Assembly (NCBI GenBank): GCA_944322865.1 | Contig: CALUQJ010000013.1 | Coordinates: 1-34,415 of the forward strand | Reading direction: 5' to 3' | Source of the DNA: Candidatus Gastranaerophilales bacterium | Lineage (GTDB): Bacteria > Cyanobacteriota > Vampirovibrionia > Gastranaerophilales > Gastranaerophilaceae | Length of the DNA stretch: 34,415 bases | Part shown: positions 6,918-15,546 of the stretch, in pieces | How the letters are laid out: each line of letters starts with the position of its first letter | Position numbering within the stretch: position 1 is the first letter of the stretch | Made by a program: the position numbers and the translations under genes | Notes under the pieces: model-generated | What the model was told of the DNA's origin: nothing | Databases searched by the model: none | The model's input: the letters and a program-made list of their open reading frames with translations, nothing else

Positions 6918-7844
6918 ATGAAGAAGAGATTTATTTTAGGTTTAATATTAACGGCATTACTTTTAGCGGGCACTATTCAGCCTTCTGAGGCAAGATTTTT
7001 TGATGAAACACGCGCCGCTATTGCTCAGGCTAAAGCAATAAATGCGGATTTGAAATCCATCCGTGAGGTTATAAAAAATCAGAATCTCTATTGCAACAAG
7101 CGTGAATATGACAAGCTGTTTGCGCTCTATAAGTCAGATTTTATTAACAATGACGGTTTCTCTAAAGAGGTCTATTTTAAGCTTATTAAAGATACCTGGG
7201 AAAATTATCCTGATATCTCTTACGTAACCGAAATTAAATCTATTAATCTGAAAAATAATTTTGCAACTGTTGAAACCAATGAAACAGCCATAGCAACAAC
7301 GACAGAAGATCTCGGCGAAGTAGAAATTGTCGGTGAACTTAAAGGAAACGGACATTCTGTTTATTATCTGGAAAAAATCGGCAAAAACTGGAGAATTGCC
7401 TCAGAAAATATTCTGGAAGAAACAACAACTCTTACCTATGGAGATGCAAGATTTTTGAATATTCATCTCGATGCGCCGGAACAAATCGGAGCTGGAAAAT
7501 CTTATACCGCAACATTATCCGTTGATGCCCCTTATGACAGTGTTGTTGTCGGATCAATCGGGCAGGAGAAAATTACCTATCCGCAGGGCAGATCTGAAGA
7601 TGTTTATCGTAAATTTTCTGACGACAACACTCTTGAGAGAATGTTTACAGCTAATACTGATAATATAAATGAATACAACATTGCTGCTGTCGGAATTACA
7701 CGCGCTGAATTTCCGGATGAAGATAATCCGAAAAATATCAGAATTTATATGAGCGGCATTGCTTTTGTTATTACACGCGTTAATGTCATACCGGAAAATA
7801 AGTTTGTTAAACTTGAGGATAATAATGGACAAAAAGATAAGTAA
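6918..7844 (+). CDS. Secreted protein with NTF2/SnoaL-like domain
   Basis: 308 residues. The N-terminus (MKKRFILGLILTALLLAGTI, then QPSEARFF) is a signal peptide with a likely SEA cleavage site. Residues about 50-160 look like an NTF2/SnoaL-type cone: a helical start, then strands with VTEIKSINLKNNFATVETNE and a final GKNWRIASEN. The C-terminal half is a beta-rich domain of unknown role. The protein should act outside the cytoplasmic membrane. It is the first gene of an operon with lspA, the pseudouridine synthase gene and a LapA-like gene, and overlaps lspA by 20 bases. Its function is not known. Confidence 0.75.
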   Translation: MKKRFILGLILTALLLAGTIQPSEARFFDETRAAIAQAKAINADLKSIREVIKNQNLYCNKREYDKLFALYKSDFINNDGFSKEVYFKLIKDTWENYPDISYVTEIKSINLKNNFATVETNETAIATTTEDLGEVEIVGELKGNGHSVYYLEKIGKNWRIASENILEETTTLTYGDARFLNIHLDAPEQIGAGKSYTATLSVDAPYDSVVVGSIGQEKITYPQGRSEDVYRKFSDDNTLERMFTANTDNINEYNIAAVGITRAEFPDEDNPKNIRIYMSGIAFVITRVNVIPENKFVKLEDNNGQKDK

Positions 7845-8292
7845 TTTTTTATACTTTATTATTTGCTATGTGTTTTTTATCTATTTAAATCTCTCATTAT
7901 CTAACTTTATTGTGTACAACATCCGGCATGGATACAGATTTACAAGTGAGATTATCTCTCTTCATTATGTAAAAAATACAGGTGCTGCATTCAGTATTTT
8001 GCAAGATTCAAGAGAAATTCTTATTATAGTTTCGGTTATCGCTCTTGTTTTGTTGTTTTTATACGCTTTAAAACATATAAAAAGCATTTCTATGAAAAGT
8101 CTTTTCTTCATTTCTCTTCTTTCAGCAGGCATTGCAGGTAATTTGCATGAAAGAATTTCACTCGGATATGTAAGAGATTTTTTTGAATTGAGTTTTCTGA
8201 ATAATTTCCCTGTTTTTAATGTTTCCGATATATTTATTAACATCGGCGTTATTGCTCTTATTATACTGATTTTGCTAAAAAAGACAAAGTGA
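7825..8292 (+). CDS. lspA: Lipoprotein signal peptidase (signal peptidase II)
   Basis: 155 residues from the ATG at 7825, with GAGGATAATA ahead; an in-frame start at 7759 would add a non-hydrophobic extension inside the previous gene. Four membrane segments are visible. Family motifs are present: VKNTGAAFS, then GNLHERISLGYVRDFF and FPVFNVSDIFINIG, whose two Asp residues (in VRD and NVSD) form the aspartyl protease pair. The usual NLIDR is NLHER here. The enzyme cleaves prolipoproteins after lipidation in the inner membrane. At least one lipoprotein (27267-28508) is encoded in this window. Confidence 0.92.
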   Translation: MDKKISNFLYFIICYVFFIYLNLSLSNFIVYNIRHGYRFTSEIISLHYVKNTGAAFSILQDSREILIIVSVIALVLLFLYALKHIKSISMKSLFFISLLSAGIAGNLHERISLGYVRDFFELSFLNNFPVFNVSDIFINIGVIALIILILLKKTK

Positions 8293-8298
8293 TAAAAG

Positions 8299-9210
8299 AT
8301 GATTATTTTTATAGATGAAAATGATGAAGGAAAGCGTCTGGATAATTTTTTAACAGAAATTACAGGCTGTTCGCGTTCCAAAATTCAGGCGGCTGTCAAA
8401 AATGGTCTTGCATTAGTTAATTCAATGCAAAAAAAATCTTCTTATAACTTAAAAGAAAATGACAGGGTGGAATTTGAACTGCCTGATGAAAAAGACTTAT
8501 GTATTGAACCTGAGAATATTCCGCTTGATATTGTGTATGAAGATGAAAACATGCTTGTGGTAAATAAACCTTCCGGAATGCTTACCCATCCGACTTCTCT
8601 GGAAAAAAAAGGTACTCTTGTTAATGCACTTTTGTTTAGGTATGGAGAAAATTTGTCGGACATAAATGGAGAATTTCGCCGCGGAATTTTGCATAGATTA
8701 GATAGAAATACATCAGGACTTTTGATGATAGCAAAAAACAATCGGGCGCATGAATTTTTAGCATCACAAATAAAACAGCATACGGTTGTAAAGAAATACC
8801 GCGCTATCGTAAAAGGAGCTTACAAAAAGGATGAGGACAAAATTGAACTTCCAATTGGTCGTAATCCCAAACAGCCGCAAAAAATGTGTGTAACGACTGA
8901 CGGAAAAGATAGCATTACACTGGTAAAAGTATTAGAACATTTCGGCAATGATGCAACCTATCTTGAGTTAACCCTTATCACCGGACGTACGCATCAAATC
9001 AGAGTTCATCTAAGTTATAAGGGGCATCCGGTTTATAATGATTCTCTATACGGTGCAGGGCAGGGAAAAGTTAAAACAGAGGAACAGGTTTTGCAGTCTT
9101 TTCATCTGGAGTTTACAAAACCGTTTTCTGATGAGATAATATGTTTGGAAATTGAACCGGATGAAAAATTTCAAAAAGTTTTGAATTACTACAGGAACAG
9201 GAGGACTTAA
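8299..9210 (+). CDS. RluA/RluD-family pseudouridine synthase
   Basis: 303 residues. An S4 RNA-binding domain (about 11-65, GKRLDNFLTE...SRSKIQ..VKNGLALVN) is followed by the catalytic domain with HRLDRNTSGLL, whose Asp135 is the nucleophile. RTHQIRVHL is the other family signature. It isomerises uridine in 23S rRNA or tRNA; RluD-type rRNA targets are most usual, but paralogues cannot be separated by eye. It lies 6 bases after lspA, a pairing common in bacteria, and its TAA overlaps the next ATG by one base. Confidence 0.92.
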   Translation: MIIFIDENDEGKRLDNFLTEITGCSRSKIQAAVKNGLALVNSMQKKSSYNLKENDRVEFELPDEKDLCIEPENIPLDIVYEDENMLVVNKPSGMLTHPTSLEKKGTLVNALLFRYGENLSDINGEFRRGILHRLDRNTSGLLMIAKNNRAHEFLASQIKQHTVVKKYRAIVKGAYKKDEDKIELPIGRNPKQPQKMCVTTDGKDSITLVKVLEHFGNDATYLELTLITGRTHQIRVHLSYKGHPVYNDSLYGAGQGKVKTEEQVLQSFHLEFTKPFSDEIICLEIEPDEKFQKVLNYYRNRRT

Positions 9211-9605
9211 TGAAAGGACTTTTTACTCTAATATCATATCTTTCTTGGATAGCAATAATATTACTTGCTGTTATGAATTTGCACGGAACAACCCAGCTTG
9301 ATTTAGTGAGCGCTCAGGCAGCGGCTTTTATGGCAGAAAAACTTCATTTAACCGTTGCTGCTTCTGCATTTAATATAAAAACACCGGTTTTGTATGTTGT
9401 ATTGTTTGCACTTGGGGAAGTTGCCGGTTTGTGTTATCTTATGCCGCTTTGTATGTCAATGCAGGAAAAAACAAAAGCGTACAGACGCGAATTGGAAAAA
9501 GGATCTGTAACTAACAGTACAAGTTCATCAAAAATTGAAGTTCTGGAAAACAAAATTCAGGTACTAGAAAAAGCACTGGATGATGCACTGAAAAAACAAA
9601 AATAA
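9210..9605 (+). CDS. LapA-like small membrane protein with C-terminal coiled coil
   Basis: 131 residues. Two membrane segments (about 4-22 and 58-80) are joined by a short amphipathic loop, and the C-terminus (about 108-131) is a charged heptad-like coiled coil. This is the plan of the LapA/DUF1049 family linked to lipopolysaccharide assembly in proteobacteria, though sequence similarity is weak. It starts within the stop codon of the pseudouridine synthase gene (TAATG) and is the last gene of the operon. Envelope assembly or scaffolding is a guess. Confidence 0.6.
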   Translation: MKGLFTLISYLSWIAIILLAVMNLHGTTQLDLVSAQAAAFMAEKLHLTVAASAFNIKTPVLYVVLFALGEVAGLCYLMPLCMSMQEKTKAYRRELEKGSVTNSTSSSKIEVLENKIQVLEKALDDALKKQK

Positions 9606-9615
9606 TTTTATTCAA

Positions 9616-9645
9616 GGCGGTAATTTTATGCCGCCGGATTTTTAT
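9616..9645. terminator. Intrinsic terminator at the end of the lspA operon
   Basis: GGCGG (9616-9620) pairs with CCGCC (9631-9635), followed by GGATTTTTA on the plus strand. It lies 10 bases after the LapA-like gene. On the minus strand it follows the small gene at 9642-9803 and may also stop that transcript. Confidence 0.65.
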
Positions 9646-9803
9646 AAATCAGTCTTTTGATAAGAAACACTTATTTTGTATTGGTAGTCAGTAACGTCAA
9701 CAATCGCCCAGCGTAAAGGAGTTTTGCCCTGAGCTATTAATTGCTGTTCTATTATTAGGTCATCTTTATTTTTTTCTATTTCAACGATTTCTGTAACTAT
9801 CAT
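9642..9803 (-). CDS. 53-residue hypothetical protein
   Basis: A complete minus-strand ORF with ATG at 9803 and TAA at 9642. The product is acidic: MIVTEIVEIEKNKDDL at the start, then IIEQQLIAQGKTPLRWAIVD in the middle and YKISVSYQKTDL at the end. The predicted helix followed by strands, with no Cys and no membrane segment, suggests a small cytoplasmic protein. A TATGAT sequence 11 bases before the ATG could be a -10 element; no ribosome site is visible. It fills the only gap between the lspA operon and argS. It is probably a real gene because it has one clean frame and ends at the terminator, but no family was recognised. Confidence 0.5.
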   Translation of the reverse strand: MIVTEIVEIEKNKDDLIIEQQLIAQGKTPLRWAIVDVTDYQYKISVSYQKTDL

Positions 9804-9864
9804 ACACAAATCTTATCATAAAAAGGCTTTTTTTGTGCTATTATACTTCTACAGGAGAGAAAAG

Positions 9865-11607
9865 ATGATAAAAGATTATTTTTTAAACGAGATAGAAACA
9901 GCATTGCAAAAAGCTGTTAACAATAAAAAAGTCGGAGCACTGGAAGAATATACTATAGGAACACTTGTTGTAGAACGCCCTAAAAATCCGGATTTTGGTG
10001 ATTATGCAGTGAATGTATCTTCACTTGCGAGATACGCAAAAATAGCCCCGCCGCAGATTGCTAATGCCATTGTTGAATATGTTAATAAAAATGATAATGA
10101 ATATTCTGTAATCGGCGGTTTTATAAACTTTAAAGCCGGGAAAACTCTTTTAACCAATCTTGTGGAAGAAGTTTTCAAAAAAAATAAAAATTTTGGCAAA
10201 CCGGAGAATGTTAAATGTGAAAAAATATTGCTGGAATATGTTTCAGCAAATCCTACAGGACCTTTCCATATCGGACACGGACGCTGGGCTGCTATGGGTA
10301 GTGCACTTGCTAACCTTTTGAAATTTTACGGGCATGAGGTTTATCAGGAATTTTATATCAACGATGCAGGCAGCCAGATACAAAAACTTGGAAATTCTCT
10401 GGCTATACGTATACGACAGCAGCTTGGCGAAGATATTGATTTCCCGACAGATGAAGTTGAACGTAAAAATTATTATCCGGGAGATTATTTGATTCCGGTT
10501 GCTAAAAAATTTATTGAAGATAATATAGAACTCTTAACAAGGGTTCATAACGATGTCAGCAAAATTGATCTTCAGCTTCTGTGTGATTTTGCAAAAGAAG
10601 AAATGGAAGACTTGCAGATGAAACTTCTGGAAAATTTCAGAGTGCATTTTGATAATTTTTATTCAGAATTAACTCTGCATAAATCAGGAAAAGTTGAAGA
10701 ATGCGTTAATAAATTAAAAGCCAGTGGCAAAATTTATAAAAAAGACGGTGCAGACTGGTTCAAATCCTCTGATTATGGCGATGATCAAGACAGAGTAATT
10801 AAAAAAGCAGACGGATCAAATACTTATTTGACAGCGGATATTGCATATCATATTGATAAACTTGACCGCGGCTATGACCGGCTTATTAATATCTGGGGAG
10901 CAGACCACCACGGTTATGTAGCCCGCGTTAAAGCATCTATTGAGGCATTAGGTTATGATCCTGATAAACTCGAAATACTTCTCGGTCAGCTTGTAAATTT
11001 GGTTATTAACGGTGAAGAAGTCAGAATGGGTAAACGTAAAAACATGGTTACTCTTGACGATTTGATAGAGGAAGTCGGCGTTGATGCAACACGTTTCTGG
11101 ATGCAGATGCGTAATATTGATACAACTCTGGATTTTGATATTGAGCTTGCGAAGACTAACACCGATGAAAACCCTGTTTTTTATGTTCAATATGCTCATG
11201 CCAGAGCATGTTCTATTTTGCGTAACGTTGTTAGTGAAAAATTAAACACCGAAACAGGTGAAAAAACACAGGCTCCGTTAAGTCAATCTGAATATGATGA
11301 ACTTCTGAACAATTTGTCAGCAGATATGGTGCTGCCTACGGTTGATACTGCAAGAAGATTGATTTTGAAACTGGAAGAATACAAAAATGTTATAAAGACT
11401 TCTGCCGAAACCCGTCAGGTATACACAATATGCAGATACGTTCAGGAATTGGCAGCAGAATTTCATTCATTCTATAATGCAAATCGTGTTATAACTGATG
11501 ATAAATCGCTGATGAAAGCACGTATTGCTCTGGTTTGGAGCGTAAAAACCGTATTACATAATGCGCTGGAAGATATTCTGGCAGTCAGCGCACCTGAAAG
11601 AATGTAA
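9865..11607 (+). CDS. argS: Arginyl-tRNA synthetase
   Basis: 580 residues from the ATG at 9865, preceded by AGGAGAG; an upstream in-frame GTG at 9835 lacks a ribosome site. Domains: Arg-specific N-terminal domain (1-110), class I catalytic domain with SANPTGPFHIGHGRW (HIGH at 135-138), the lysine loop VRMGKRKNMVTLDDL in place of KMSKS, and the C-terminal DALR anticodon-binding domain ending SAPERM. It charges tRNA-Arg in the cytoplasm. It is monocistronic between the small minus-strand gene and a strong bidirectional terminator. Confidence 0.97.
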   Translation: MIKDYFLNEIETALQKAVNNKKVGALEEYTIGTLVVERPKNPDFGDYAVNVSSLARYAKIAPPQIANAIVEYVNKNDNEYSVIGGFINFKAGKTLLTNLVEEVFKKNKNFGKPENVKCEKILLEYVSANPTGPFHIGHGRWAAMGSALANLLKFYGHEVYQEFYINDAGSQIQKLGNSLAIRIRQQLGEDIDFPTDEVERKNYYPGDYLIPVAKKFIEDNIELLTRVHNDVSKIDLQLLCDFAKEEMEDLQMKLLENFRVHFDNFYSELTLHKSGKVEECVNKLKASGKIYKKDGADWFKSSDYGDDQDRVIKKADGSNTYLTADIAYHIDKLDRGYDRLINIWGADHHGYVARVKASIEALGYDPDKLEILLGQLVNLVINGEEVRMGKRKNMVTLDDLIEEVGVDATRFWMQMRNIDTTLDFDIELAKTNTDENPVFYVQYAHARACSILRNVVSEKLNTETGEKTQAPLSQSEYDELLNNLSADMVLPTVDTARRLILKLEEYKNVIKTSAETRQVYTICRYVQELAAEFHSFYNANRVITDDKSLMKARIALVWSVKTVLHNALEDILAVSAPERM

Positions 11608-11624
11608 CCGGTCATAACAAATAT

Positions 11625-11660
11625 AAAAACGCGGCAGACGAAAAATCCGCCGCGTTTTTT
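11625..11660. terminator. Bidirectional intrinsic terminator between argS and hydG
   Basis: AAAAACGCGGC (11625-11635) pairs perfectly with 11649-11659, giving an 11-bp stem with a 13-base loop. It has T-tracts on both strands and sits midway between two convergent genes. Confidence 0.9.
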
Positions 11661-11674
11661 ATATTTTATTCGTT

Positions 11675-13093
11675 TTAAAATTTATAATCTCTGCCGCCGT
11701 GTTCGATTTTGTCAAGATCTTCTATTACGGTCTTTTTAATATTTTCGTCTTCGATTTGAGAAACTTCATTTTCAATAAGTTTTTCCCCTATTGCTTTAGT
11801 TTCAGGTGATGCATAATCAACCAGATATTCTTTCAAGGTTAAAATTGCATTCGGGTGGCAGAAATTATGAATTTGCTGCGATTTGCAAATTTCCATAAAT
11901 CTGTCGCCGGTTCTTCCGCTTCTGTAGCAGGCTGTACAGAAACTAGGCAGATACCCTAACTCCATAAGCCATTTTAAAACTTCATCCAGCGGACGTCTGT
12001 CAGATATATCAAATTGTGCGGAATTTTCATCTTCCGGCATCGGGTTAAAGTAGCCGCCGACACTTGTTTTAGAGCCGCCGCTTATTTGAGAAACACCGAG
12101 GTGGAGTAATCTTTTACGCACTTCTTCACTTTCACGTGTAGAAATTATCATGCCGGTATATGGTACTGCAATTCTTATGCAGGCAACGATTTTTGCAAAT
12201 GTATCATCATCAATTCCGTTGTCAAAAGCGGTCGGATCAATATCGTCAGCTTTACGGATACGCGGAACACTAATTGCGTGCGGTCCGACACCGTATGTAG
12301 CTTCAAGGTGTTCCGCATGCATCAAGAGTGCTGAAAATTCATATCTGTAGAGTTCAAGTCCGAATAAAACACCTAAACTTACATCATCAATACCTGCCTG
12401 CATAGCGCGATCCATTGCTTCTGTATGGTATTTATAATTATGCTTAGGTCCAGTCGGATGTAATCTTTCATAGGTTTCTTTGTTGTAGGTTTCCTGAAAT
12501 AATATATAGGTGCCTATACCAACATCATGCAATTTTTTGTAATTTTCAACCGTAGTTGCGGCTATGTTTACGTTAACACGGCGGATTGAGCCGTTTTTGT
12601 GTTTGACACTGTATATTGTTTTTATTGATTCAAGAATATATTCAATAGGATTATTTATCGGATCTTCACCGGATTCTATCGCAATACGTTTGTGTCCCAT
12701 ATCCTGTAATGCTTCAACTTCTCTTCTTATTTCTTCCTGAGTAAGTTTTCTGCGCGGAATATGTTTGTTCTTAGCATGGTAAGGACAGTATACACAACCG
12801 TTCACGCAGTAATTTGAAAGATACAATGGCGCAAATAAAACAATTCTGTTTCCGTAATAATCTTTTTTGATTTTTTCTGCAAGTGCAAAAATTTCTTTGT
12901 TTTTTTCTTCTATATCACAATCAAGCAGAACAGCGGCTTCGCGGTGGGTTAAACCTTTTCCGAGTTTTGCTTTTGCTAAGATTTTGTCTATAACTTCCAC
13001 ATTCTTTTTATTTTCTTCAGCGTATTTTAAAGAAGCCAACACTTCTTCGTGAGAAATAAATTCTTCAGCTTGTTTAGATTTTGGATTATACAT
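11675..13093 (-). CDS. hydG: [FeFe]-hydrogenase maturation radical-SAM enzyme HydG (tyrosine lyase)
   Basis: 472 residues from the ATG at 13093, which has AGAGGGGAA upstream; an in-frame ATG at 13120 has none. The radical-SAM site is CVNGCVYCPYH (CX3CX2C, C96, C100, C103) and the family's second cluster motif CX2CX22C is intact in CTACYRSGRTGD... ending NFC. HydG cleaves tyrosine to make the CO and CN ligands of the H-cluster. This points to a fermentative, hydrogen-metabolising host. The partner genes hydE and hydF and the hydrogenase itself are not in this window. ThiH is the nearest alternative, but it lacks the CX2CX22C tail. It is followed upstream by mnmA, 55 bases away. Confidence 0.95.
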   Translation of the reverse strand: MYNPKSKQAEEFISHEEVLASLKYAEENKKNVEVIDKILAKAKLGKGLTHREAAVLLDCDIEEKNKEIFALAEKIKKDYYGNRIVLFAPLYLSNYCVNGCVYCPYHAKNKHIPRRKLTQEEIRREVEALQDMGHKRIAIESGEDPINNPIEYILESIKTIYSVKHKNGSIRRVNVNIAATTVENYKKLHDVGIGTYILFQETYNKETYERLHPTGPKHNYKYHTEAMDRAMQAGIDDVSLGVLFGLELYRYEFSALLMHAEHLEATYGVGPHAISVPRIRKADDIDPTAFDNGIDDDTFAKIVACIRIAVPYTGMIISTRESEEVRKRLLHLGVSQISGGSKTSVGGYFNPMPEDENSAQFDISDRRPLDEVLKWLMELGYLPSFCTACYRSGRTGDRFMEICKSQQIHNFCHPNAILTLKEYLVDYASPETKAIGEKLIENEVSQIEDENIKKTVIEDLDKIEHGGRDYKF

Positions 13094-13148
13094 GATAAAT
13101 TCCCCTCTCTGTTCTTTCATGATAAATCCGTGAAAAATAAATGTAAAG

Positions 13149-14201
13149 TTATCTGCAAATCCAGCCGCCGCCGATTAAGTGCGCATCATTAATATCATAC
13201 ATAACGCATGCCTGCCCCATTGTTATTGAATTAACAGGTTCGTCAAATTCTATATCAAGACAATCACCACAAACGCAAATATGTGCTTTCTTAGGCTGCA
13301 TGTTGTAACGGATTTTTACCATTGCGTCAAATTCTTTATTGTTAAGCGGATATGTTAAATTCAAATCTTTTGCTTTCAAATTCTTTTTGTAATTATCTTC
13401 TTCACGTCCGAGATAAACAATATTTTTAGCAGCATCAATATCAATTACATAAAGCGGATAAGGGGCTGCTATTCCAATGCCTTTTCGCTGTCCTATTGTA
13501 TACTGGTAACAGCCTTTGTGCTCTCCCCATTTTTTGCCGGTTAGAATATCAATAAAATCTCCTTGTTTTTCACCTAGTTTGTCAATTAAATATTTTTTTG
13601 TTGTTAAGGGTTTATGTATAAAACAGATATCCTGACTTTCTTTTGAGGATTTAGGCGGAAGATCGTATTCATACGCTATTTTTCTTACCTCTTCTTTTTT
13701 GTATTCGGAAAGCGGGAACATTGTTCGGGCAAGTTGATATTGTTTTAATCTGTATAGAAAATATAACTGGTCTTTGTGTTCATCACTTGCAGGATAAAGT
13801 TTATAAATATTGTCAGCAAATTTAATTTTTGCATAATGACCGGTGGCATAAATATCTGCACCTAAATCTTTTATTGCATACTCAAAAATGTCACCCCATT
13901 TGATATACTGATTGCATTTTATACAAGGGTTAGGGGTTTTGCCTTCTTCATAGGATGTTTTAAAATAATTAATAACTTCTTTTTTGAATTTTTCGGTTAA
14001 ATCAAGAACAATATGCCGGATACCTAATTTATCCGCAACTTCTTTTGCGTTGCTACAGATAATATCAGCAAATTCCATATTAACCATTTTACCTGTGATG
14101 CCGATTACTTCATATCCCTGTTTTTGTAAAAGCAATGCTGCAACTGAGCTGTCAACTCCGCCGCTCAAGGCTACGGCTGCAATTTTCTTCTTACTTTCCA
14201 T
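13149..14201 (-). CDS. mnmA: tRNA-specific 2-thiouridylase
   Basis: 350 residues. PP-loop ATP site SGGVDSSVA near the N-terminus, TPNPCIKCNQYIKW with the catalytic Cys, SQDICFI with the second Cys, and the C-terminal MGQACVMYD and GGGWI motifs. It thiolates U34 of Lys, Glu and Gln tRNAs. No ribosome site is seen, and a promoter (14208-14236) ends 6 bases before the ATG, so translation may start from a leaderless mRNA. It may be co-transcribed with hydG downstream. Confidence 0.94.
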   Translation of the reverse strand: MESKKKIAAVALSGGVDSSVAALLLQKQGYEVIGITGKMVNMEFADIICSNAKEVADKLGIRHIVLDLTEKFKKEVINYFKTSYEEGKTPNPCIKCNQYIKWGDIFEYAIKDLGADIYATGHYAKIKFADNIYKLYPASDEHKDQLYFLYRLKQYQLARTMFPLSEYKKEEVRKIAYEYDLPPKSSKESQDICFIHKPLTTKKYLIDKLGEKQGDFIDILTGKKWGEHKGCYQYTIGQRKGIGIAAPYPLYVIDIDAAKNIVYLGREEDNYKKNLKAKDLNLTYPLNNKEFDAMVKIRYNMQPKKAHICVCGDCLDIEFDEPVNSITMGQACVMYDINDAHLIGGGWICR

Positions 14202-14207
14202 ATCAGT

Positions 14208-14236
14208 AGAATATCACAAAATATTCTTGTGGTAAA
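14208..14236 (-). promoter_or_regulatory. Promoter of mnmA, probably leaderless
   Basis: On the minus strand TTTACC (14236-14231), a 17-base spacer and TATTCT (14213-14208), then 6 bases to the ATG at 14201. The -35 overlaps TAAAAT on the plus strand (14233-14238), which may be the -10 of the divergent glmU gene. Confidence 0.5.
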
Positions 14237-14264
14237 ATAATTATTGGAAATTAAGGAGCCAATT

Positions 14265-15545
14265 ATGGAAATAAAATCAGTAATATTAGCAGCCGGCAAA
14301 GGCACAAGAATGAAATCAAATACCCCGAAAGTCCTGCATAAAATCATGGATAAACCGCTTTTGGGATATGTTTTGGATAATGTAAAAGGACTTGCTAATG
14401 AGGCTTACGTTATAGTAGGACATCAGGCAGAAGAAGTCAGCGAATACGTGATGAAAAATTACACTTGCGCAAAAACAGTTCTGCAAACGCCACAGCTCGG
14501 AACAGGTCATGCTGTTTCTATGGCTTGCCCTTATCTTGAAAACTTTGACGGACTTGTGTTGATACTTTACGGTGACACACCGCTTATTACTGAAGCTACT
14601 TTGAAGAAATTTGTGGAATACCATATCTCTTGCGGTTCTGATTTGACGGTAATGAGTGCAATATTTGATGATCCGACAAATTACGGGCGGATTATAAGAG
14701 AAAAGGACAACTCTTTAAAATGCATTGTAGAAGAGAAAGACGCAGATGCAGAACAAAAAGCCGTAAAAGAAATCAATGCCGGAATCTATTGTCTTGACTG
14801 GAAAAAAATCAAACCAGCTTTTTCTCAGCTTACAAGCAATAATGTACAGGGCGAATACTATTTAACAGATATAATCGCCTGGGGTAAAAATCAAAAACTT
14901 AATGTAAACGCATATATCTTGGAAAATAACGATGAAATTTACGGTATAAATTCGCGTCTTAACCTTGCACATGCTGCAAAACTTATGAATGAAAGAAAAC
15001 TCAACGCCTTAATGGAAAACGGTGTAACGATTGTGGATCCTCACTCTACCTGGATATCTGAAGATACAGAAATAGGTCAGGATACAATAATTTATCCTTC
15101 AACATACATTGAAGGTAAAAACAAAATCGGGCAGAATTGTAAAATCGGACCTTGCGCACATTTAAGGGGCGGGGTTGAAGTTGATGATAATTGCAAAATC
15201 GGTAATTTTGTAGAAGTTAAAAAATCAAAAATCGGTCACAATACAAATGCCGGTCATCTGAGTTATATCGGCGACAGTGAAGTCGGCTCTCACGTAAATA
15301 TAGGTGCCGGAACAATTACCGCGAATTTTAATCCGCTAAATAATCAGAAAAGCAAAACAATTCTTGAAGACAATGTCAAAATCGGCTCTAATTCCGTACT
15401 GGTTGCCCCTGTAGAAGTAAAAGAAGGAGCTAATATCGGCGCAGGAAGTGTGGTCACCAAAAATATTCAGGCATGGGCTTTGGGACTTACACGTGCTCCG
15501 TTGAGAGTTATTGAAAACTGGGTTAAAAAACAAATTCAAAAATAA
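14265..15545 (+). CDS. glmU: Bifunctional N-acetylglucosamine-1-phosphate uridyltransferase / glucosamine-1-phosphate acetyltransferase
   Basis: 426 residues from the ATG at 14265, with AAGGAGCC upstream; an in-frame TTG at 14244 precedes that ribosome site. The N-terminal half has the nucleotidyltransferase signature LAAGKGTRMKSNTPKVLHKI and YGDTPLI. The C-terminal half is a left-handed beta-helix with the acetyltransferase signatures GTITANFNPLNNQKSKT and IGAGSVVTKNI. It makes UDP-GlcNAc for peptidoglycan and lipopolysaccharide. It converges on cca with a one-base gap and no room for a terminator. Confidence 0.96.
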   Translation: MEIKSVILAAGKGTRMKSNTPKVLHKIMDKPLLGYVLDNVKGLANEAYVIVGHQAEEVSEYVMKNYTCAKTVLQTPQLGTGHAVSMACPYLENFDGLVLILYGDTPLITEATLKKFVEYHISCGSDLTVMSAIFDDPTNYGRIIREKDNSLKCIVEEKDADAEQKAVKEINAGIYCLDWKKIKPAFSQLTSNNVQGEYYLTDIIAWGKNQKLNVNAYILENNDEIYGINSRLNLAHAAKLMNERKLNALMENGVTIVDPHSTWISEDTEIGQDTIIYPSTYIEGKNKIGQNCKIGPCAHLRGGVEVDDNCKIGNFVEVKKSKIGHNTNAGHLSYIGDSEVGSHVNIGAGTITANFNPLNNQKSKTILEDNVKIGSNSVLVAPVEVKEGANIGAGSVVTKNIQAWALGLTRAPLRVIENWVKKQIQK

Positions 15546-15546
15546 T

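Noticed and set aside
6902-6988. Short leader-peptide ORF (ATG at 6902) before the NTF2-like gene
   Set aside because: It has AGGTGAG upstream but overlaps the -10 element, so the mapped promoter would not include it; a chance ORF is more likely.
11675-13093. ThiH (thiamine tyrosine lyase) rather than HydG
   Set aside because: The C-terminal CX2CX22C cluster motif specific to HydG is intact, and no thiamine genes are nearby.
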